Shown here in pieces: positions 7,365 to 17,495 of a stretch of DNA of 64,000 nucleotides. Numbering within the stretch: the first letter of the stretch is position 1; each line of letters opens with the position of its first letter. A model generated the notes under the pieces. That model was not told where the DNA came from and searched no databases. It worked only from the letters and a program-made list of their open reading frames with translations. Source of the DNA: Sphingobacteriales bacterium (GTDB lineage Bacteria; Bacteroidota; Bacteroidia; Chitinophagales; CAIOSU01); assembly GCA_027483645.1 (NCBI GenBank), contig JAIXUD010000022.1:124001-188000 (forward strand), read 5' to 3'. Made by a program: the position numbers and the translations under genes.

Positions 7365-8840
7365 ATGAGCAAGAAAATAAGCAGTAGGGCTGAAGATTAC
7401 AGCCAATGGTATAATGATTTAGTGATTCGTGGCGGGCTTGCGGATTATTCGCCAGTGCGTGGCTGCATGGTTATTAAACCCTATGGCTATGCCATTTGGG
7501 AGAATATGAAGACTGTACTAGACAAGAAATTCAAGGATACTGGACACGTAAATGCCTACTTCCCGCTTTTTATACCGAAAAGCTTTTTAAGCAAGGAAGC
7601 TGCCCACGTAGAAGGGTTCGCTAAGGAGTGCGCCGTGGTAACCCACTACCGCCTTATGAACGACCCGAACGGCAAAGGTATTGTGGTAGACCCCGATGCA
7701 AAGTTGGAAGAGGAGCTTATTGTGCGCCCTACCAGCGAAACCATCATCTGGCACACCTATAAAAACTGGATTACCTCTTATAGGGATTTGCCTTTGCTCA
7801 TCAACCAGTGGGCCAACGTAGTGCGCTGGGAAATGCGTACGCGCCTATTCCTACGCACGGCTGAGTTTCTTTGGCAGGAAGGCCACACGGCCCACAGCAC
7901 CAGCCAAGAGGCCATTGCCGAAGCGGAAACCATGTTGGATGTATATGCCGATTTCGTAGAGAAGTGGCTGGCGATACCGGTATTGCGCGGGGTAAAAACC
8001 CCTAACGAGCGCTTTGCCGGTGCGGTAGAGACTTATTGCATCGAAGCTTTGATGCAGGATGGTAAAGCCCTGCAGGCGGGTACCTCCCACTTCCTAGGGC
8101 AGAATTTTGCCAAGGCATTTGAGGTACAGTTTATGACCAAAGAGAACAAGCAAGAATACGTTTGGGCTACCTCTTGGGGGGTGAGCACACGCTTGATTGG
8201 TGCCTTGCTGATGGCGCACAGCGATGATGAAGGCTTGGTATTGCCGCCGAAAGTAGCCCCGCTGCAAGTGGTTATCATCCCTATCTTTAAAAATGCTGAA
8301 GAGCTGAACGCCGTGTTTGATAGGGTAAGCAGTTTGATGAAAACCTTGAAAGCGCAAGACATCAGCGTAAAACTAAACGACGACGACCAAACCCGCCCGG
8401 GCTTTAAGTATGCCCAGTATGAGTTGGAAGGCGTACCGGTACGCATCGCCATCGGCCCACGCGACTTGGTAAGTGGCACTGCCGAAGTGGCCCGCCGCGA
8501 CACCAAGGAGAAGCAGATTGTGCAAATTGATGACTTGGAAACCTTTGTACCGGCTTTGTTGGATGAGATACAGGCGAACATGTTCCAGAAGGCATTGAAA
8601 TTCCGTGAGGAGAACACCCGTAGGGCAGATACCTACGAAGAGTTTAAGCGCTTGTTGGACGAGCAGCCTGGTTTTATCCTGGCCCACTACGATGGCAGCC
8701 CTGAAACCGAAGACAAAATCAAGGAAGATACCAAAGCCACCATCCGTTGTATACCTTTAAACAACCCGTTGGAAGATGGCGTTTGCATCCTTACCGGCAA
8801 GCCTAGTACGCAGCGTGTGGTGTTTGCGAGAGCTTATTGA
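7365..8840 (+). CDS. proS: Prolyl-tRNA synthetase (short, archaeal/eukaryal-like type)
   Basis: Charges tRNA-Pro with proline in the cytoplasm. The 491-residue protein is the short form lacking the editing insertion of the long bacterial ProS. Class II motifs are visible: the motif 2 region with [15 protein letters not shown] and [20 protein letters not shown], and motif 3 near [16 protein letters not shown]. An anticodon-binding domain (about 290-390) and the C-terminal zinc-domain-like extension of this type follow. It is a single gene ended by the terminator at 8892-8924. Confidence 0.95.
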   Translation: MSKKISSRAEDYSQWYNDLVIRGGLADYSPVRGCMVIKPYGYAIWENMKTVLDKKFKDTGHVNAYFPLFIPKSFLSKEAAHVEGFAKECAVVTHYRLMNDPNGKGIVVDPDAKLEEELIVRPTSETIIWHTYKNWITSYRDLPLLINQWANVVRWEMRTRLFLRTAEFLWQEGHTAHSTSQEAIAEAETMLDVYADFVEKWLAIPVLRGVKTPNERFAGAVETYCIEALMQDGKALQAGTSHFLGQNFAKAFEVQFMTKENKQEYVWATSWGVSTRLIGALLMAHSDDEGLVLPPKVAPLQVVIIPIFKNAEELNAVFDRVSSLMKTLKAQDISVKLNDDDQTRPGFKYAQYELEGVPVRIAIGPRDLVSGTAEVARRDTKEKQIVQIDDLETFVPALLDEIQANMFQKALKFREENTRRADTYEEFKRLLDEQPGFILAHYDGSPETEDKIKEDTKATIRCIPLNNPLEDGVCILTGKPSTQRVVFARAY

Positions 8841-8872
8841 GTTACTGGTTTCGAGTTACGAGTTACGGGTTG
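8839..8872. repeat. Heptamer repeat, family B, at the 3' end of proS
   Basis: Five 7-bp units can be read (GAGTTAC-TGGTTTC-GAGTTAC-GAGTTAC-GGGTTGA), starting inside the proS TGA stop codon. Confidence 0.8.
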
Positions 8873-8891
8873 ACTTTGAAATTTATAAGAT

Positions 8892-8924
8892 ACAGCCTCT
8901 AACGAAAGTTGGAGGCTGTTTTTG
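8892..8924 (+). terminator. Terminator of proS
   Basis: ACAGCCTC (8892-8899) pairs with GAGGCTGT (8912-8919), and AAC pairs with GTT around a GAAA tetraloop; TTTTTG follows. Confidence 0.8.
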
Positions 8925-8988
8925 TTTCTAGTATACATTATTACCTCATTTCTATTTACCCCCATCTTTCCCTAACTTCAACCTCCAA

Positions 8989-11214
8989 ATGATTGGCATG
9001 AGGGTTACAGGCATTATTACCATCTTATTATTGCTAATATGGTCGGGCACTTGGGCACAAAGCGTAAAGTTGGAATGGGCTGGGCATAATACTGGCTCGG
9101 GCCAAAGCAGCGCCGTGGATATTGCCGTAAGCGATTCAGGCTTTGTATATGTGGTGGGCTACTTTACCGATACGGTAGACCTTGACCCTGGGGCAGCTAC
9201 GCTTACCACTATCTCGGCAGGTGCTAAAGATATTTTCGTACAAAAGCTTTCGCCCAGCGGCAGTTTGGTTTGGGCAAAACGTATTGGCGGCACTGGCAAC
9301 GATGAGGTAAAAGCCATTGCGGTGGATAGGCTAGGCAATGCGTTTTTGACGGGTTCCTTTAGCGGTGCTGTCGATTTTAATCCTGGTGCGGCAACCAATA
9401 ACCTTACATCAGCAGGCGGCACTGATATTTTTGTACAAAAGCTTTCTGCCGCCGGAAATTACCTTTGGGCATATAAAATAGGTGGTATTAGCAACGATGT
9501 GGGCCGAGATATTGCAATAGATGCAGTGGGTGCGGCCTATATTACGGGCACTTTTATTGGAACGGTTAATTTCAACCCTGGTGGTACGGCGGTAAACTTT
9601 ACATCTGCCAGCCCCAATTTCCCAGATTTTTTTGTCTTGAAGATTAGCGCTACTCCAGCATATGTTTGGGTTAAAAAAGTTGGCGGTACTGGTTTTGATG
9701 AGTCATTTGCCATTACAGTGGATCAGCTTGGTAGCGTATATACCACTGGCAATTTTAGTGCATTCGCCGATTTTAACCCCGATGCTGGCGTTGATACGCT
9801 ATTTGCCCAGCCAAGTAGGGATGTATTTATACTGAAATTGAACGCAAATGGCAGTTACGGCTGGGCCAAACAGTTGAACGGTAGTTTATTCGCCTCACAA
9901 GGCAATGATATTGCCGTGGATGCGGCGCGCAACTTATACGTAACCGGTCAATTTATATCGAGAGTGGATTTTGACCCAGGACCAGATTCTGTGTTCTTAA
10001 CCCCGGCTGGTGGTAGCGATCCTTTTGTATTGAAGCTAGATTCTTTGGGAGCCTATGTTTGGGCACGCAACTTTACCGGCATAGCCAGTGGGCAAGGGGC
10101 AGCTTTGGCTATAGATTCGGTCGGTTCTGTTTATACAACAGGCTTCTTTTCTGCCACGTTTGATTTTGACCCAGGTGCCGATAACTATAACCTCACAACA
10201 GGCGGCCAGGCAACTGATGTGTACATAAGCAAACTAGACTCAAGTGGGCAGTTTATTTGGGCGCGCAATGTTGGCCATGCAGGCAACGACGCTGGCGAAG
10301 CCATAGCAGTGGATACTTTAGGCAATGTGTACTTTGCCGGCAGCTTTGTAGATACGGTCGATTTTGACCCTACCATAGGCGCTACCGAACTTATTGGTGC
10401 GGATTCGGCCACTACGTTTATTGCCAAATGGAACCCGTGCGAGCCAACTTTTGCTACGCTGGATACCGCTGCTTGCTACGCCTTTACTTCAGCAAGCGGG
10501 CTGGTATATGATTCTTCTGGAGTATATAGGGAGGCACTGCTAAATGCATCGGGCTGCGATAGCTTTATCGTTATCAACCTTACTATAAATGATACGGCAA
10601 GGCAAACCTTGGTGCAAACCTCTTGCGGTAGCTATCAATTGAACGGGCAAACTTATGACAGCACCGGCGTTTATACTCAATTGTTTACCAGTTTCAGTGG
10701 CTGTGATAGCGTTTTGACACTTGAGCTTATTGTTAATGCCAATGTGCAGGCTGATGTTACCCAATCGGGCGACACGCTCCTGGCTACCGCTGTTTCGGGC
10801 ATAACCTACCAGTGGCTTGATTGCAACAACGGCCTCGACACAATAGCCGGTGCCGATGGCGCTACGTTTATTCCCACTGCAAGCGGCGACTACGCCCTAG
10901 CGGTAAATGCCAATGGCTGTGGCGATACTTCGGCATGCTTTACCATAACCATTGTTGGTACCGAGGAGGCATTTGGCGAGCGATTTGCTTTATATCCTAA
11001 CCCAAGCAATGGTAAGTTTACCATAGTTTTGGGTAGCTTTTACCCTGAGCTTGGTGTAACGGTTTCTAACCTAGCGGGGCAAACTATTTGGGCCGCTAAT
11101 TATCAAAACCAAAGCAGTTTAGAGGTTGATTTGGATATCCCTGCCGGTTTATATCTGATAACTATTGTTGATGGAGCAGGCAATAGGCAAGTGCTTCGTA
11201 TCGCTAAAGATTAA
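8989..11214 (+). CDS. T9SS-secreted protein with SBBP-type beta-propeller repeats
   Basis: A 741-residue exported protein. Signal peptide residues 1-23; then seven repeats of about 57-60 residues, each carrying a variant of DFDPGA (VDLDPGA, VDFNPGA, VNFNPGG, ADFNPDA, VDFDPGP, FDFDPGA, VDFDPTI), consistent with a seven-bladed SBBP propeller. Next come two Cys-containing modules about 75 residues apart (SGCDSFIVINLTI, SGCDSVLTLELIV) and an Ig-like segment. The end is a type A sorting domain (LYPNPSNGKFTI to GLYLITIVDGAGNRQVLRI) that directs export by T9SS and attachment to the surface. Ligand unknown. A -7-like TAACTTCA ends only 8 nt before the ATG. Confidence 0.85.
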   Translation: MIGMRVTGIITILLLLIWSGTWAQSVKLEWAGHNTGSGQSSAVDIAVSDSGFVYVVGYFTDTVDLDPGAATLTTISAGAKDIFVQKLSPSGSLVWAKRIGGTGNDEVKAIAVDRLGNAFLTGSFSGAVDFNPGAATNNLTSAGGTDIFVQKLSAAGNYLWAYKIGGISNDVGRDIAIDAVGAAYITGTFIGTVNFNPGGTAVNFTSASPNFPDFFVLKISATPAYVWVKKVGGTGFDESFAITVDQLGSVYTTGNFSAFADFNPDAGVDTLFAQPSRDVFILKLNANGSYGWAKQLNGSLFASQGNDIAVDAARNLYVTGQFISRVDFDPGPDSVFLTPAGGSDPFVLKLDSLGAYVWARNFTGIASGQGAALAIDSVGSVYTTGFFSATFDFDPGADNYNLTTGGQATDVYISKLDSSGQFIWARNVGHAGNDAGEAIAVDTLGNVYFAGSFVDTVDFDPTIGATELIGADSATTFIAKWNPCEPTFATLDTAACYAFTSASGLVYDSSGVYREALLNASGCDSFIVINLTINDTARQTLVQTSCGSYQLNGQTYDSTGVYTQLFTSFSGCDSVLTLELIVNANVQADVTQSGDTLLATAVSGITYQWLDCNNGLDTIAGADGATFIPTASGDYALAVNANGCGDTSACFTITIVGTEEAFGERFALYPNPSNGKFTIVLGSFYPELGVTVSNLAGQTIWAANYQNQSSLEVDLDIPAGLYLITIVDGAGNRQVLRIAKD

Positions 11215-11270
11215 GCGCATTTAACATCCATTAACCACGCTCTCAACCATTTTGCCTTATCTTCGTAGGT

Positions 11271-12170
11271 ATGAACCGAGTACATTATTGGCTTTTATTT
11301 TTACCATTGGCACTGCTATCCGGTTGCGGTGGTTGCGAGCAGAAAGATGGATATACTGGAGACCCTAATCCCATGCTGAAAATGCATAAGATATATGGAA
11401 GGGTGAAAACGGTGCGTACGGAATACTTCGATGTAATACAGAAAGAAGGAAAGCTAGTGCCAGGCAGCCACGTAGGCGATAACATCACCATGGATAGTGT
11501 AGATGAAAAAGGCAACCTTTTGGTGTCGCAGGTATTTGCCGTGGGTGGTGGGCTGAGGAAATCTGAAAAATTTATCTACAACCCTAAAGGAAAGATAATT
11601 GCCATTGAGGCCATTAACGGGAGTGGGGTAGTATCATCAAGCCAAGACTTATACTATGATGAAAAAGGCCGAAAAATAAAGCAGGTGGTGCACATGCATT
11701 TACCCGATGGAATTGAAACGTACTGGCGTACTTGGGCGTTTGATAGTATAGGGCAGATGGTGGAATCGCTTGTATATAGGTCTGATACTACATTGGATAG
11801 TAGGGAGGTGCTCACTTACTATGAGCAAGACTCAGGTAAAATATATACTCATAGCTTATTTGTTGGCTACGATTCGTTGAAATATCGCAACCAATATGAA
11901 TACAGTAAAGCAGGGTTCGATTCTATTATCCACCGGTATCGCCCTATAGGTAACACGGATAGTATTGGCTACCAAAGCCGATACGAATATACCTTTGATG
12001 AACGAGGCGAGGAGGTTACCCGAAACTTGGTAAGCCCCGAGGGCCAGATACGCGCCAAGGTGCTTTACACCTACGAGTACGACGACCATAATAACTGGAT
12101 ACGCCGGTTGGAAACCGTGGATGATGAACCCAGCGTTTTTAAAGTGCGCACCTATACTTACTATGAATGA
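11271..12170 (+). CDS. Lipoprotein with YD/RHS-like repeats
   Basis: A 299-residue lipoprotein; the signal ends at the lipobox LLSGC (Cys19). The body is a series of beta-rich repeats with Tyr-Asp-Glu motifs (LYYDEKGRKIKQ, YEYTFDERGEE, YTYEYDDHNNW), resembling short YD-repeat proteins of this phylum. No toxin or enzymatic domain is attached. Its last 4 nt overlap the start of the next gene (ATGA), so the two are translationally coupled. A TATCTTCG element ends 4 nt before the ATG, suggesting a very short or absent leader. Confidence 0.75.
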   Translation: MNRVHYWLLFLPLALLSGCGGCEQKDGYTGDPNPMLKMHKIYGRVKTVRTEYFDVIQKEGKLVPGSHVGDNITMDSVDEKGNLLVSQVFAVGGGLRKSEKFIYNPKGKIIAIEAINGSGVVSSSQDLYYDEKGRKIKQVVHMHLPDGIETYWRTWAFDSIGQMVESLVYRSDTTLDSREVLTYYEQDSGKIYTHSLFVGYDSLKYRNQYEYSKAGFDSIIHRYRPIGNTDSIGYQSRYEYTFDERGEEVTRNLVSPEGQIRAKVLYTYEYDDHNNWIRRLETVDDEPSVFKVRTYTYYE

Positions 12171-12628
12171 GCAGCCAGCCCGTTAAACGCATTCGCCGCC
12201 CAAGGAAGGCTGTGGTAATACCGTTTGAGTTTATCAACCTGGATGAGGAAAGCAACCACGTAATGTTACGAGGCACCCTTAATGGTAGTGCCTGCCGCAT
12301 GATACTGGATACGGGCGCATCGCGCACTGTGGCTGATTTAAGTTTTATAAAAAACACCTTCCCTGAAACCTTTTTGGAGAGCAATGAGCAACTGTCAGCC
12401 GGCTTGGGCACCAATACCATGGAGAGCCATTTTTTTATGGCAGAGGAGTTGACAATAGGTGATAAAGTGGTAGCTAGTCAATTTTTAGCAGTGATTGACC
12501 TAAGCCACGTGAACGAAACGTACCGAATGCTTGGCATACCTGAAGTGCAATTGATACTCGGCAGCGATATATTGAAAGCCCATAAAGCTATTATTGATTA
12601 TGGGGGCAAGCAGTTGATTTTGGGGTGA
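12167..12628 (+). CDS. Retropepsin-like aspartic protease family protein
   Basis: A 153-residue protein with the aspartyl-protease signature MILDTGASRTVADLSF (Asp of DTGAS) and a second family motif ILGSDILKAHKAIIDYGGKQLIL at the end. Single-domain bacterial proteins of this type are thought to act as dimers, like retroviral proteases. It has no signal peptide, although it is coupled to an upstream lipoprotein gene. The substrate is unknown. Confidence 0.8.
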   Translation: MSSQPVKRIRRPRKAVVIPFEFINLDEESNHVMLRGTLNGSACRMILDTGASRTVADLSFIKNTFPETFLESNEQLSAGLGTNTMESHFFMAEELTIGDKVVASQFLAVIDLSHVNETYRMLGIPEVQLILGSDILKAHKAIIDYGGKQLILG

Positions 12629-12745
12629 TATTGCGCTGTTATGGAAATGAAGCGCTAGTTTCTGCGGTCTGTCCGCTCCAAAAGTACCTGGTGGTTGAAA
12701 CACGAAACGCCAGATGACAAAAATTAATAGCTTTTTAATACATTA

Positions 12746-12976
12746 CTACAATTCGTACCGCTGTCTTAATTCTGCATGTACTACATCCCAGTTGTGGGTA
12801 TGGCCCAGCTTTGCTTGAAATAGGGCATCGTCTGGTTTTATTGCAACCACTTCCTTAACGACTTGAAAGGTACTATCCTTCACTATTACCTCAGCCACAA
12901 AATCCATGGAGCTAAGCATGGCCTCCAGCATTTCTGCCTTAGCTGGGTCTGATAATTTTACGGTTATAGTGGTCAT
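12746..12976 (-). CDS. Small antitoxin-like protein without a visible toxin partner
   Basis: A 76-residue protein starting MTTITVKLSD. The beta-strand then helix start (TVKLSDPAKAEMLEAMLSSMDFV) resembles the antitoxins or solo regulators paired with RelE/ParE toxins in related bacteria. No toxin-like ORF lies next to it. The start at 12976 was chosen because the upstream in-frame extension to 13120 runs through the terminator and repeat region and has no protein-like features. Function is inference. Confidence 0.6.
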   Translation of the reverse strand: MTTITVKLSDPAKAEMLEAMLSSMDFVAEVIVKDSTFQVVKEVVAIKPDDALFQAKLGHTHNWDVVHAELRQRYEL

Positions 12977-13051
12977 AGAATTCAAATGTGATATCAATAT
13001 ATGGATTTTACTTAAGGAATACAAGTTTGTGGGTGAAATAGACGGAGGCCT

Positions 13052-13087
13052 AAAATAAAAACGCCCACCGGTAAAACCAGCGGGCGT
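13052..13087 (-). terminator. Terminator of the sucAB operon
   Basis: On the minus strand ACGCCC (13087-13082) pairs with GGGCGT (13066-13061), with further pairing near the loop, and TTTTTATTTT follows. It lies 51 nt after the sucB stop. Confidence 0.75.
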
Positions 13088-13108
13088 AATGATATGTATT
13101 GAAGCAAA

Positions 13109-13140
13109 ACCATGGTCCATCGTCCATGGTCTATCGTCTA
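13109..13140. repeat. Heptamer repeat, family A (CCATGGT type), at the 3' end of sucB
   Basis: Reads CCATGGT-CCATCGT-CCATGGT-CTATCGT-CTA. The last three bases supply the TAG stop codon of sucB on the minus strand. Other copies: 14479-14540, 18084-18112, 56312-56350, 57464-57493, 59078-59096. Confidence 0.8.
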
Positions 13141-14421
13141 TTTAAGTCCCAACAACAACTTAGTGGGGTCTTCGCCAAACAGCAAGTGAGCCGGGTTTTC
13201 CAGAAGGCTCTTTACTCTTACCAAGAAACTTACCGACTCTTTACCGTCAATAATTCGGTGGTCGTAGCTCAGGGCTAGATACATCATTGGGCGTATCTCT
13301 ACTTTGCCATCAATGGCCATTGGGCGATCTTGTATTTTATGCATGCCCAAAATAGCCGACTGAGGGATATTCAATATCGGGGTGGAAAGCAACGAGCCGA
13401 AAACACCACCATTGGTAATAGTGAAGGTACCGCCAGTCATTTCTTCCATAGTCAATTTGCCATCGCGAGCTTTAGTAGCTACCGCTACCACAGCCTTCTC
13501 AATACCAGCCATAGTTAAACTCTCCGCATTGCGGATAACCGGTACTACCAATCCTTTCGGGGTTGATACAGCAACGCCCATATCCACGTAGTCGTGGTAT
13601 ACTATGTTGGTATCATCTTCAATAGCACCATTTACCGCCGGGAACTCCAACAACGCAATGGCGCAAGCCTTGGTAAAGAACGACATAAAACCCAGGTTGA
13701 TGCCATGTGCCTCTTTAAATTTGTCTTTATGCAGGGTACGTAGTTTCATTATCTCCGTCATATCCACCTCATTGAAGGTGGTAAGCATAGCCGTTTGGTT
13801 TTTGGCGGCCAACAAGCGCTTCGCAATGGTTTTGCGCAGGTTGCTCATCTTCTCTTTCTTCTGCTCACGGCCACCGCCAGTTGCTGGTAGGTTATACTCG
13901 CCCACACTGGTAGCTCCGTTTTGCAAAGCGTTCAGCACATCTGCTTTGGTTACTCGACCACCTTTGGCAGTACCTACCACTTGGCTTAGGTTCACCCCGT
14001 TTTCGTTAGCAAGCTTGGCTGTGCCTGGGCCGGCGTGGCCTTTGGCATAGCCAGCTTCGGCAGTTGCGGCTAGCGCTTCGGCTTTTGCAGGCTCTGGTTT
14101 AGCTTCTTCTTTTTTAGGTTCTTCTTTTTTAGCTTCTGCTTTGGGAGCTTCGGCTTTAGGGGCCTCGCCACCTGCCGGTGCAACAGCATCGGTATCTATC
14201 TTGCATACCACAGTACCAATAGCTACATCGCTTCCGGCTGCGGTTACTATAGCTATTTTGCCCGCTTTCTCGGCGTTCAGTTCAAAGGTTGCTTTGTCGC
14301 TTTCCATTTCGCAAAGCACTTGGTCTTGCTTTACATAGTCGCCATCCTTTACCAACCAGTTAGAAATGGTTACTTCGGTAATCGATTCGCCAACAGTAGG
14401 TACTTTAATCTCTAGTAACAT
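13138..14421 (-). CDS. sucB: Dihydrolipoamide succinyltransferase, E2 of 2-oxoglutarate dehydrogenase
   Basis: E2 passes the succinyl group from E1 to CoA through a lipoyl arm. Domains in order: lipoyl domain (1-75, lipoylated Lys43 in ESDKATFE), an Ala/Lys/Pro/Glu-rich linker, the peripheral subunit-binding domain (about 125-165, [12 protein letters not shown]), and the catalytic acyltransferase domain (about 200-427) with His388 and Asp392 in DHRIIDGKE. The 427-residue length is normal. It follows sucA on the same strand after 111 nt of repeat-bearing spacer; E3 is not in the window. The TAG stop falls inside a heptamer repeat. Confidence 0.95.
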   Translation of the reverse strand: MLLEIKVPTVGESITEVTISNWLVKDGDYVKQDQVLCEMESDKATFELNAEKAGKIAIVTAAGSDVAIGTVVCKIDTDAVAPAGGEAPKAEAPKAEAKKEEPKKEEAKPEPAKAEALAATAEAGYAKGHAGPGTAKLANENGVNLSQVVGTAKGGRVTKADVLNALQNGATSVGEYNLPATGGGREQKKEKMSNLRKTIAKRLLAAKNQTAMLTTFNEVDMTEIMKLRTLHKDKFKEAHGINLGFMSFFTKACAIALLEFPAVNGAIEDDTNIVYHDYVDMGVAVSTPKGLVVPVIRNAESLTMAGIEKAVVAVATKARDGKLTMEEMTGGTFTITNGGVFGSLLSTPILNIPQSAILGMHKIQDRPMAIDGKVEIRPMMYLALSYDHRIIDGKESVSFLVRVKSLLENPAHLLFGEDPTKLLLGLK

Positions 14422-14478
14422 AGTTTATCGGTTGATCAGTTAATCTGTTAATTGCTTAACTGGTTTTTTGTTTTTCTT

Positions 14479-14540
14479 AGTCCATGGTCTATCGTCCCCC
14501 GCCCAAAAGCGTGGCAGGCTATGGTCCATCGTCTATATTG
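14479..14540. repeat. Repeat between sucA and sucB: family A heptamers plus half of a 44-bp inverted repeat
   Basis: Two family A tracts (14479-14498 and 14519-14540) flank a core GCCCAAAAGCGTGGCAGGC. The segment 14484-14527, reverse-complemented, matches 17379-17422 at 38 of 44 positions by eye. The GTCTA at 14531-14535 supplies the sucA stop codon. Confidence 0.75.
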
Positions 14541-17247
14541 TAAAAGCTTTGTCAAGTATCGCTTCCTGCTCCTTAACGTGTACTTTGTGGTATCCCGTAG
14601 CTGGCGATGCGCTGGCTTTGCGACTTACCAATTCCCAATCAATATTGCGATAGCAGCTTAGCATGTATACCCAAGCGCCCATGTTCGCAGGCTCTTCTTG
14701 TACCCAAGCAAACTTAGCGTTTTTATACTTGGCCACAATAGCGTCCACTTGTTTGTAAGCCAGCGGGTATAGTTGCTCCAAGCGAACAATGGCGACATCG
14801 TCACGCTTATCGGCTTCTTGCTTCTCTAGCAAATCATAATAGATTTTGCCAGAGCAGAACAATACTTTCTTCACCTTATCGGCCTTCTTGATGCTGCTGT
14901 CGTCAATCACTTCTTGGAAACCACCTTTGGTTAATTCTTCAACCGCCGATACGCAACGGGCGTGACGCAACAACGATTTAGGCGACATCACTACCATCGG
15001 CTTGCGGAATGGCCTCACTTGCTGCCTACGCAAAGCGTGGAAAAAGTTGGCTGGCGTGGTTATGTTGGCAACGGTAATATTGAACTCAGCACACTGCTGT
15101 AAGAAACGCTCAAGGCGAGCACTGCTGTGCTCTGGCCCTTGGCCTTCGTAACCATGCGGCAATAGCATCACCAAGCCGCTAGTGCGCTGCCACTTGCTTT
15201 CGCTACTGGTTATAAACTGGTCAATCATGGTTTGGGCACCGTTCACAAAGTCGCCAAACTGTGCTTCCCATATTACCAAGCTATCAGGCGATGCCAAAGA
15301 GTAACCAAACTCAAAGCCTAGGGCCGCAAATTCGCTCAATAAGGAGTTGTGTATGCGCAGCTTGCCTTGCTTAGCAGCTAGGTTATCCAAGCGGTTGTAC
15401 TCGCTATTATTTGTTTCGTCGTATAATATGGCATGGCGGTGAGAAAAAGTGCCACGCTTCACATCTTGGCCTGACAGCCGCACGTCGTTACCTTCCACAA
15501 TGATGGAAGCATAGGCAGCGAGCTCAGCAGTAGCCCAATCTACTTGGCCACCTTTTATCTGCTCGAGTTTCTGCTTCAGCATTTTATCCACCTTTACTAG
15601 TGGCTTAAACTCAGCAGGTAACTCGTTTATCTTTTGAAGAATACTAGTAAGTTCTTTCTTGCCAATGCCCGTTTTAGGCGAGCTCTCGAAATCCTCTGGT
15701 GTTGATTTACGCAAAGCTTTCCAGGCACGCTCTGGGTCTTGGTATTTGTATGGCAAGCTCTTTTGCTTTACCATCTCCAAGCGGTCTTGCAGCATAGCCC
15801 AGAAATCATCATCTATTTTCTGTGCCTGTGCCTCGTCAATCTTACCCTTTTCAATGAGGTTTTTGATGTATACTAGGCGTGGGTTATCATGTTTCTCAAT
15901 AAGCTTATACAAGCCTGGTTGGGTAAACTTAGGCTCATCGCTCTCGTTGTGCCCATGGCGGCGGTAGCACACCATATCAATAAACACATCGGCATCAAAT
16001 TGCTGGCGTATCTCGGCGGCCAGTTCCACGGCAAATACTACCGCTTCTACATCGTCGCCATTTACATGGAACACCGGTGCCTCCACCATAGCGGCCATAC
16101 TGGTAGCGTAGATAGATGAACGGGCATCATCAAAATCGGTAGTAAAACCAATCTGGTTGTTGATTACAAAGTGCAAGGTACCACCGGTGCGGTAGCCCTT
16201 AAGTTTGCTCATTTGTACCACCTCATATCCTACCCCTTGGCCCGGCAAAGCCGCATCGCCATGTATCAGTATAGGCAATACCTTATCATAATTGCTACCA
16301 TACACTAAATCGGCCTTGGCGCGTGCAAACCCTTCTACTACTGGGTTTACCGCTTCTAGGTGCGAAGGGTTAGGTACCAATTTCAAGTGTACTGTTTTAT
16401 CGCTAGGGGTTGTCACCATGGAGGAGAAACCCATATGGTACTTTACGTCGCCATCGCCCATAGTGGCGTCTGGTATCATGTTGCCTTCAAACTCGCCGAA
16501 AATCTGCTCGTAGGTTTTGCACATGATGTTGGCCAACACGTTCAAACGGCCACGGTGCGCCATGCCTATCACTACTTCTTCCACGCCCAGGTCGGCGCTC
16601 TTATTGATGATGGCATCTAATGCTGGGATAGTGCTTTCGCCGCCTTCTAGGCTAAAGCGCTTTTGCCCTACATATTTGGTGTGCAAAAACTTCTCAAAAA
16701 CAACCGTTTCGGTAATCTTTTGCAGCACACGCATTTTCTGCTCTTGTGGCAGGTCAATTTCATAAGCACGCTTTTCAAACTGCTCCTTTACGAAGTTGTG
16801 CAACTCGGTATTAGTAATGTAAGTATACTCCACACCGATGGCACGGCAGTAGATGCGCTCTAACTTGGCGATAATATCTTGCAGGGTGCCATTCTCCAGG
16901 CCGATATCTTTACCCGCTTGAAACTTGGTGCCCAAATCCTCCTTAGTAAGGCCGAAGAACTCGATCCCCAAGTTGGCCTGCCAATCGCGGCGAGGGCGGA
17001 TTGGGTTGGTTTTGGCTATCAAATGACCTTTGGCGCGGTATGCTTGTATGAGGGTATAAACCTGCAGTTCTTTCGGGCTTACAGATGTTGCCGAACCATT
17101 CTCGCTGAAATACGAAAAGGCCAGGTCGAAACCTTCAAAAAACTTCTGCATATCCGCATCTACCGATTCTGGATTGCTCTTAAAATCCTGGTATTTGTTT
17201 TCGAGGTAGGCAGGGTGTGCGTTAAAGATAAACGAGTCAGCTCCCAT
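14533..17247 (-). CDS. sucA: 2-oxoglutarate dehydrogenase E1 component
   Basis: The thiamine-diphosphate-dependent E1 decarboxylates 2-oxoglutarate in the TCA cycle and transfers the succinyl group to SucB. The 904-residue length and layout fit: N-terminal E2-binding motif (YLENKYQDFKSNPESVD), FSLEGGESTIPALD, the ThDP region VIGMAHRGRLNVLANI, LPILIHGDAALPGQGV, VCYRRHGHNESDEPKFTQP, and the C-terminal transketolase-type domain (VIWEAQFGDFVNGAQ, LLPHGYEGQGPEHSSAR). The TAG stop is contributed by a family A repeat. First gene of a sucA-sucB operon. Confidence 0.97.
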   Translation of the reverse strand: MGADSFIFNAHPAYLENKYQDFKSNPESVDADMQKFFEGFDLAFSYFSENGSATSVSPKELQVYTLIQAYRAKGHLIAKTNPIRPRRDWQANLGIEFFGLTKEDLGTKFQAGKDIGLENGTLQDIIAKLERIYCRAIGVEYTYITNTELHNFVKEQFEKRAYEIDLPQEQKMRVLQKITETVVFEKFLHTKYVGQKRFSLEGGESTIPALDAIINKSADLGVEEVVIGMAHRGRLNVLANIMCKTYEQIFGEFEGNMIPDATMGDGDVKYHMGFSSMVTTPSDKTVHLKLVPNPSHLEAVNPVVEGFARAKADLVYGSNYDKVLPILIHGDAALPGQGVGYEVVQMSKLKGYRTGGTLHFVINNQIGFTTDFDDARSSIYATSMAAMVEAPVFHVNGDDVEAVVFAVELAAEIRQQFDADVFIDMVCYRRHGHNESDEPKFTQPGLYKLIEKHDNPRLVYIKNLIEKGKIDEAQAQKIDDDFWAMLQDRLEMVKQKSLPYKYQDPERAWKALRKSTPEDFESSPKTGIGKKELTSILQKINELPAEFKPLVKVDKMLKQKLEQIKGGQVDWATAELAAYASIIVEGNDVRLSGQDVKRGTFSHRHAILYDETNNSEYNRLDNLAAKQGKLRIHNSLLSEFAALGFEFGYSLASPDSLVIWEAQFGDFVNGAQTMIDQFITSSESKWQRTSGLVMLLPHGYEGQGPEHSSARLERFLQQCAEFNITVANITTPANFFHALRRQQVRPFRKPMVVMSPKSLLRHARCVSAVEELTKGGFQEVIDDSSIKKADKVKKVLFCSGKIYYDLLEKQEADKRDDVAIVRLEQLYPLAYKQVDAIVAKYKNAKFAWVQEEPANMGAWVYMLSCYRNIDWELVSRKASASPATGYHKVHVKEQEAILDKAFTI

Positions 17248-17378
17248 GGACGTAGATTCCTAAATTTTAGATTGTTGCAAATATCGCAAGTTTACATCAA
17301 AAACTACAACCCGCTATCAGGAATATAGTTCAGCATAAGTTGCGGGTTTTCAATTATTGTGGACAGTTGGGTGAACCA

Positions 17379-17422
17379 AGGACCAAAGCCTGCCGTGCTT
17401 TTGGGCGGTGCGCGATAGACCA
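17379..17422. repeat. Partner of the inverted repeat flanking sucA
   Basis: This 44-bp stretch (GGACCAAAGCCTGCC at the left, CGATAGACCAT at the right) is an inverted copy of 14484-14527 with six mismatches. The two copies bracket sucA. Confidence 0.7.
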
Positions 17423-17495
17423 TAAAGCATTTTACCGCTATTGTAGAGAATCTTATTAAGCTTCCCTTATTTAGCTATAGCCTACAATTTTATGG

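Noticed and set aside
12977-13120. N-terminal extension of the antitoxin-like gene by 48 residues
   Set aside because: The extension runs through the sucAB terminator and a heptamer repeat, with no protein-like sequence.
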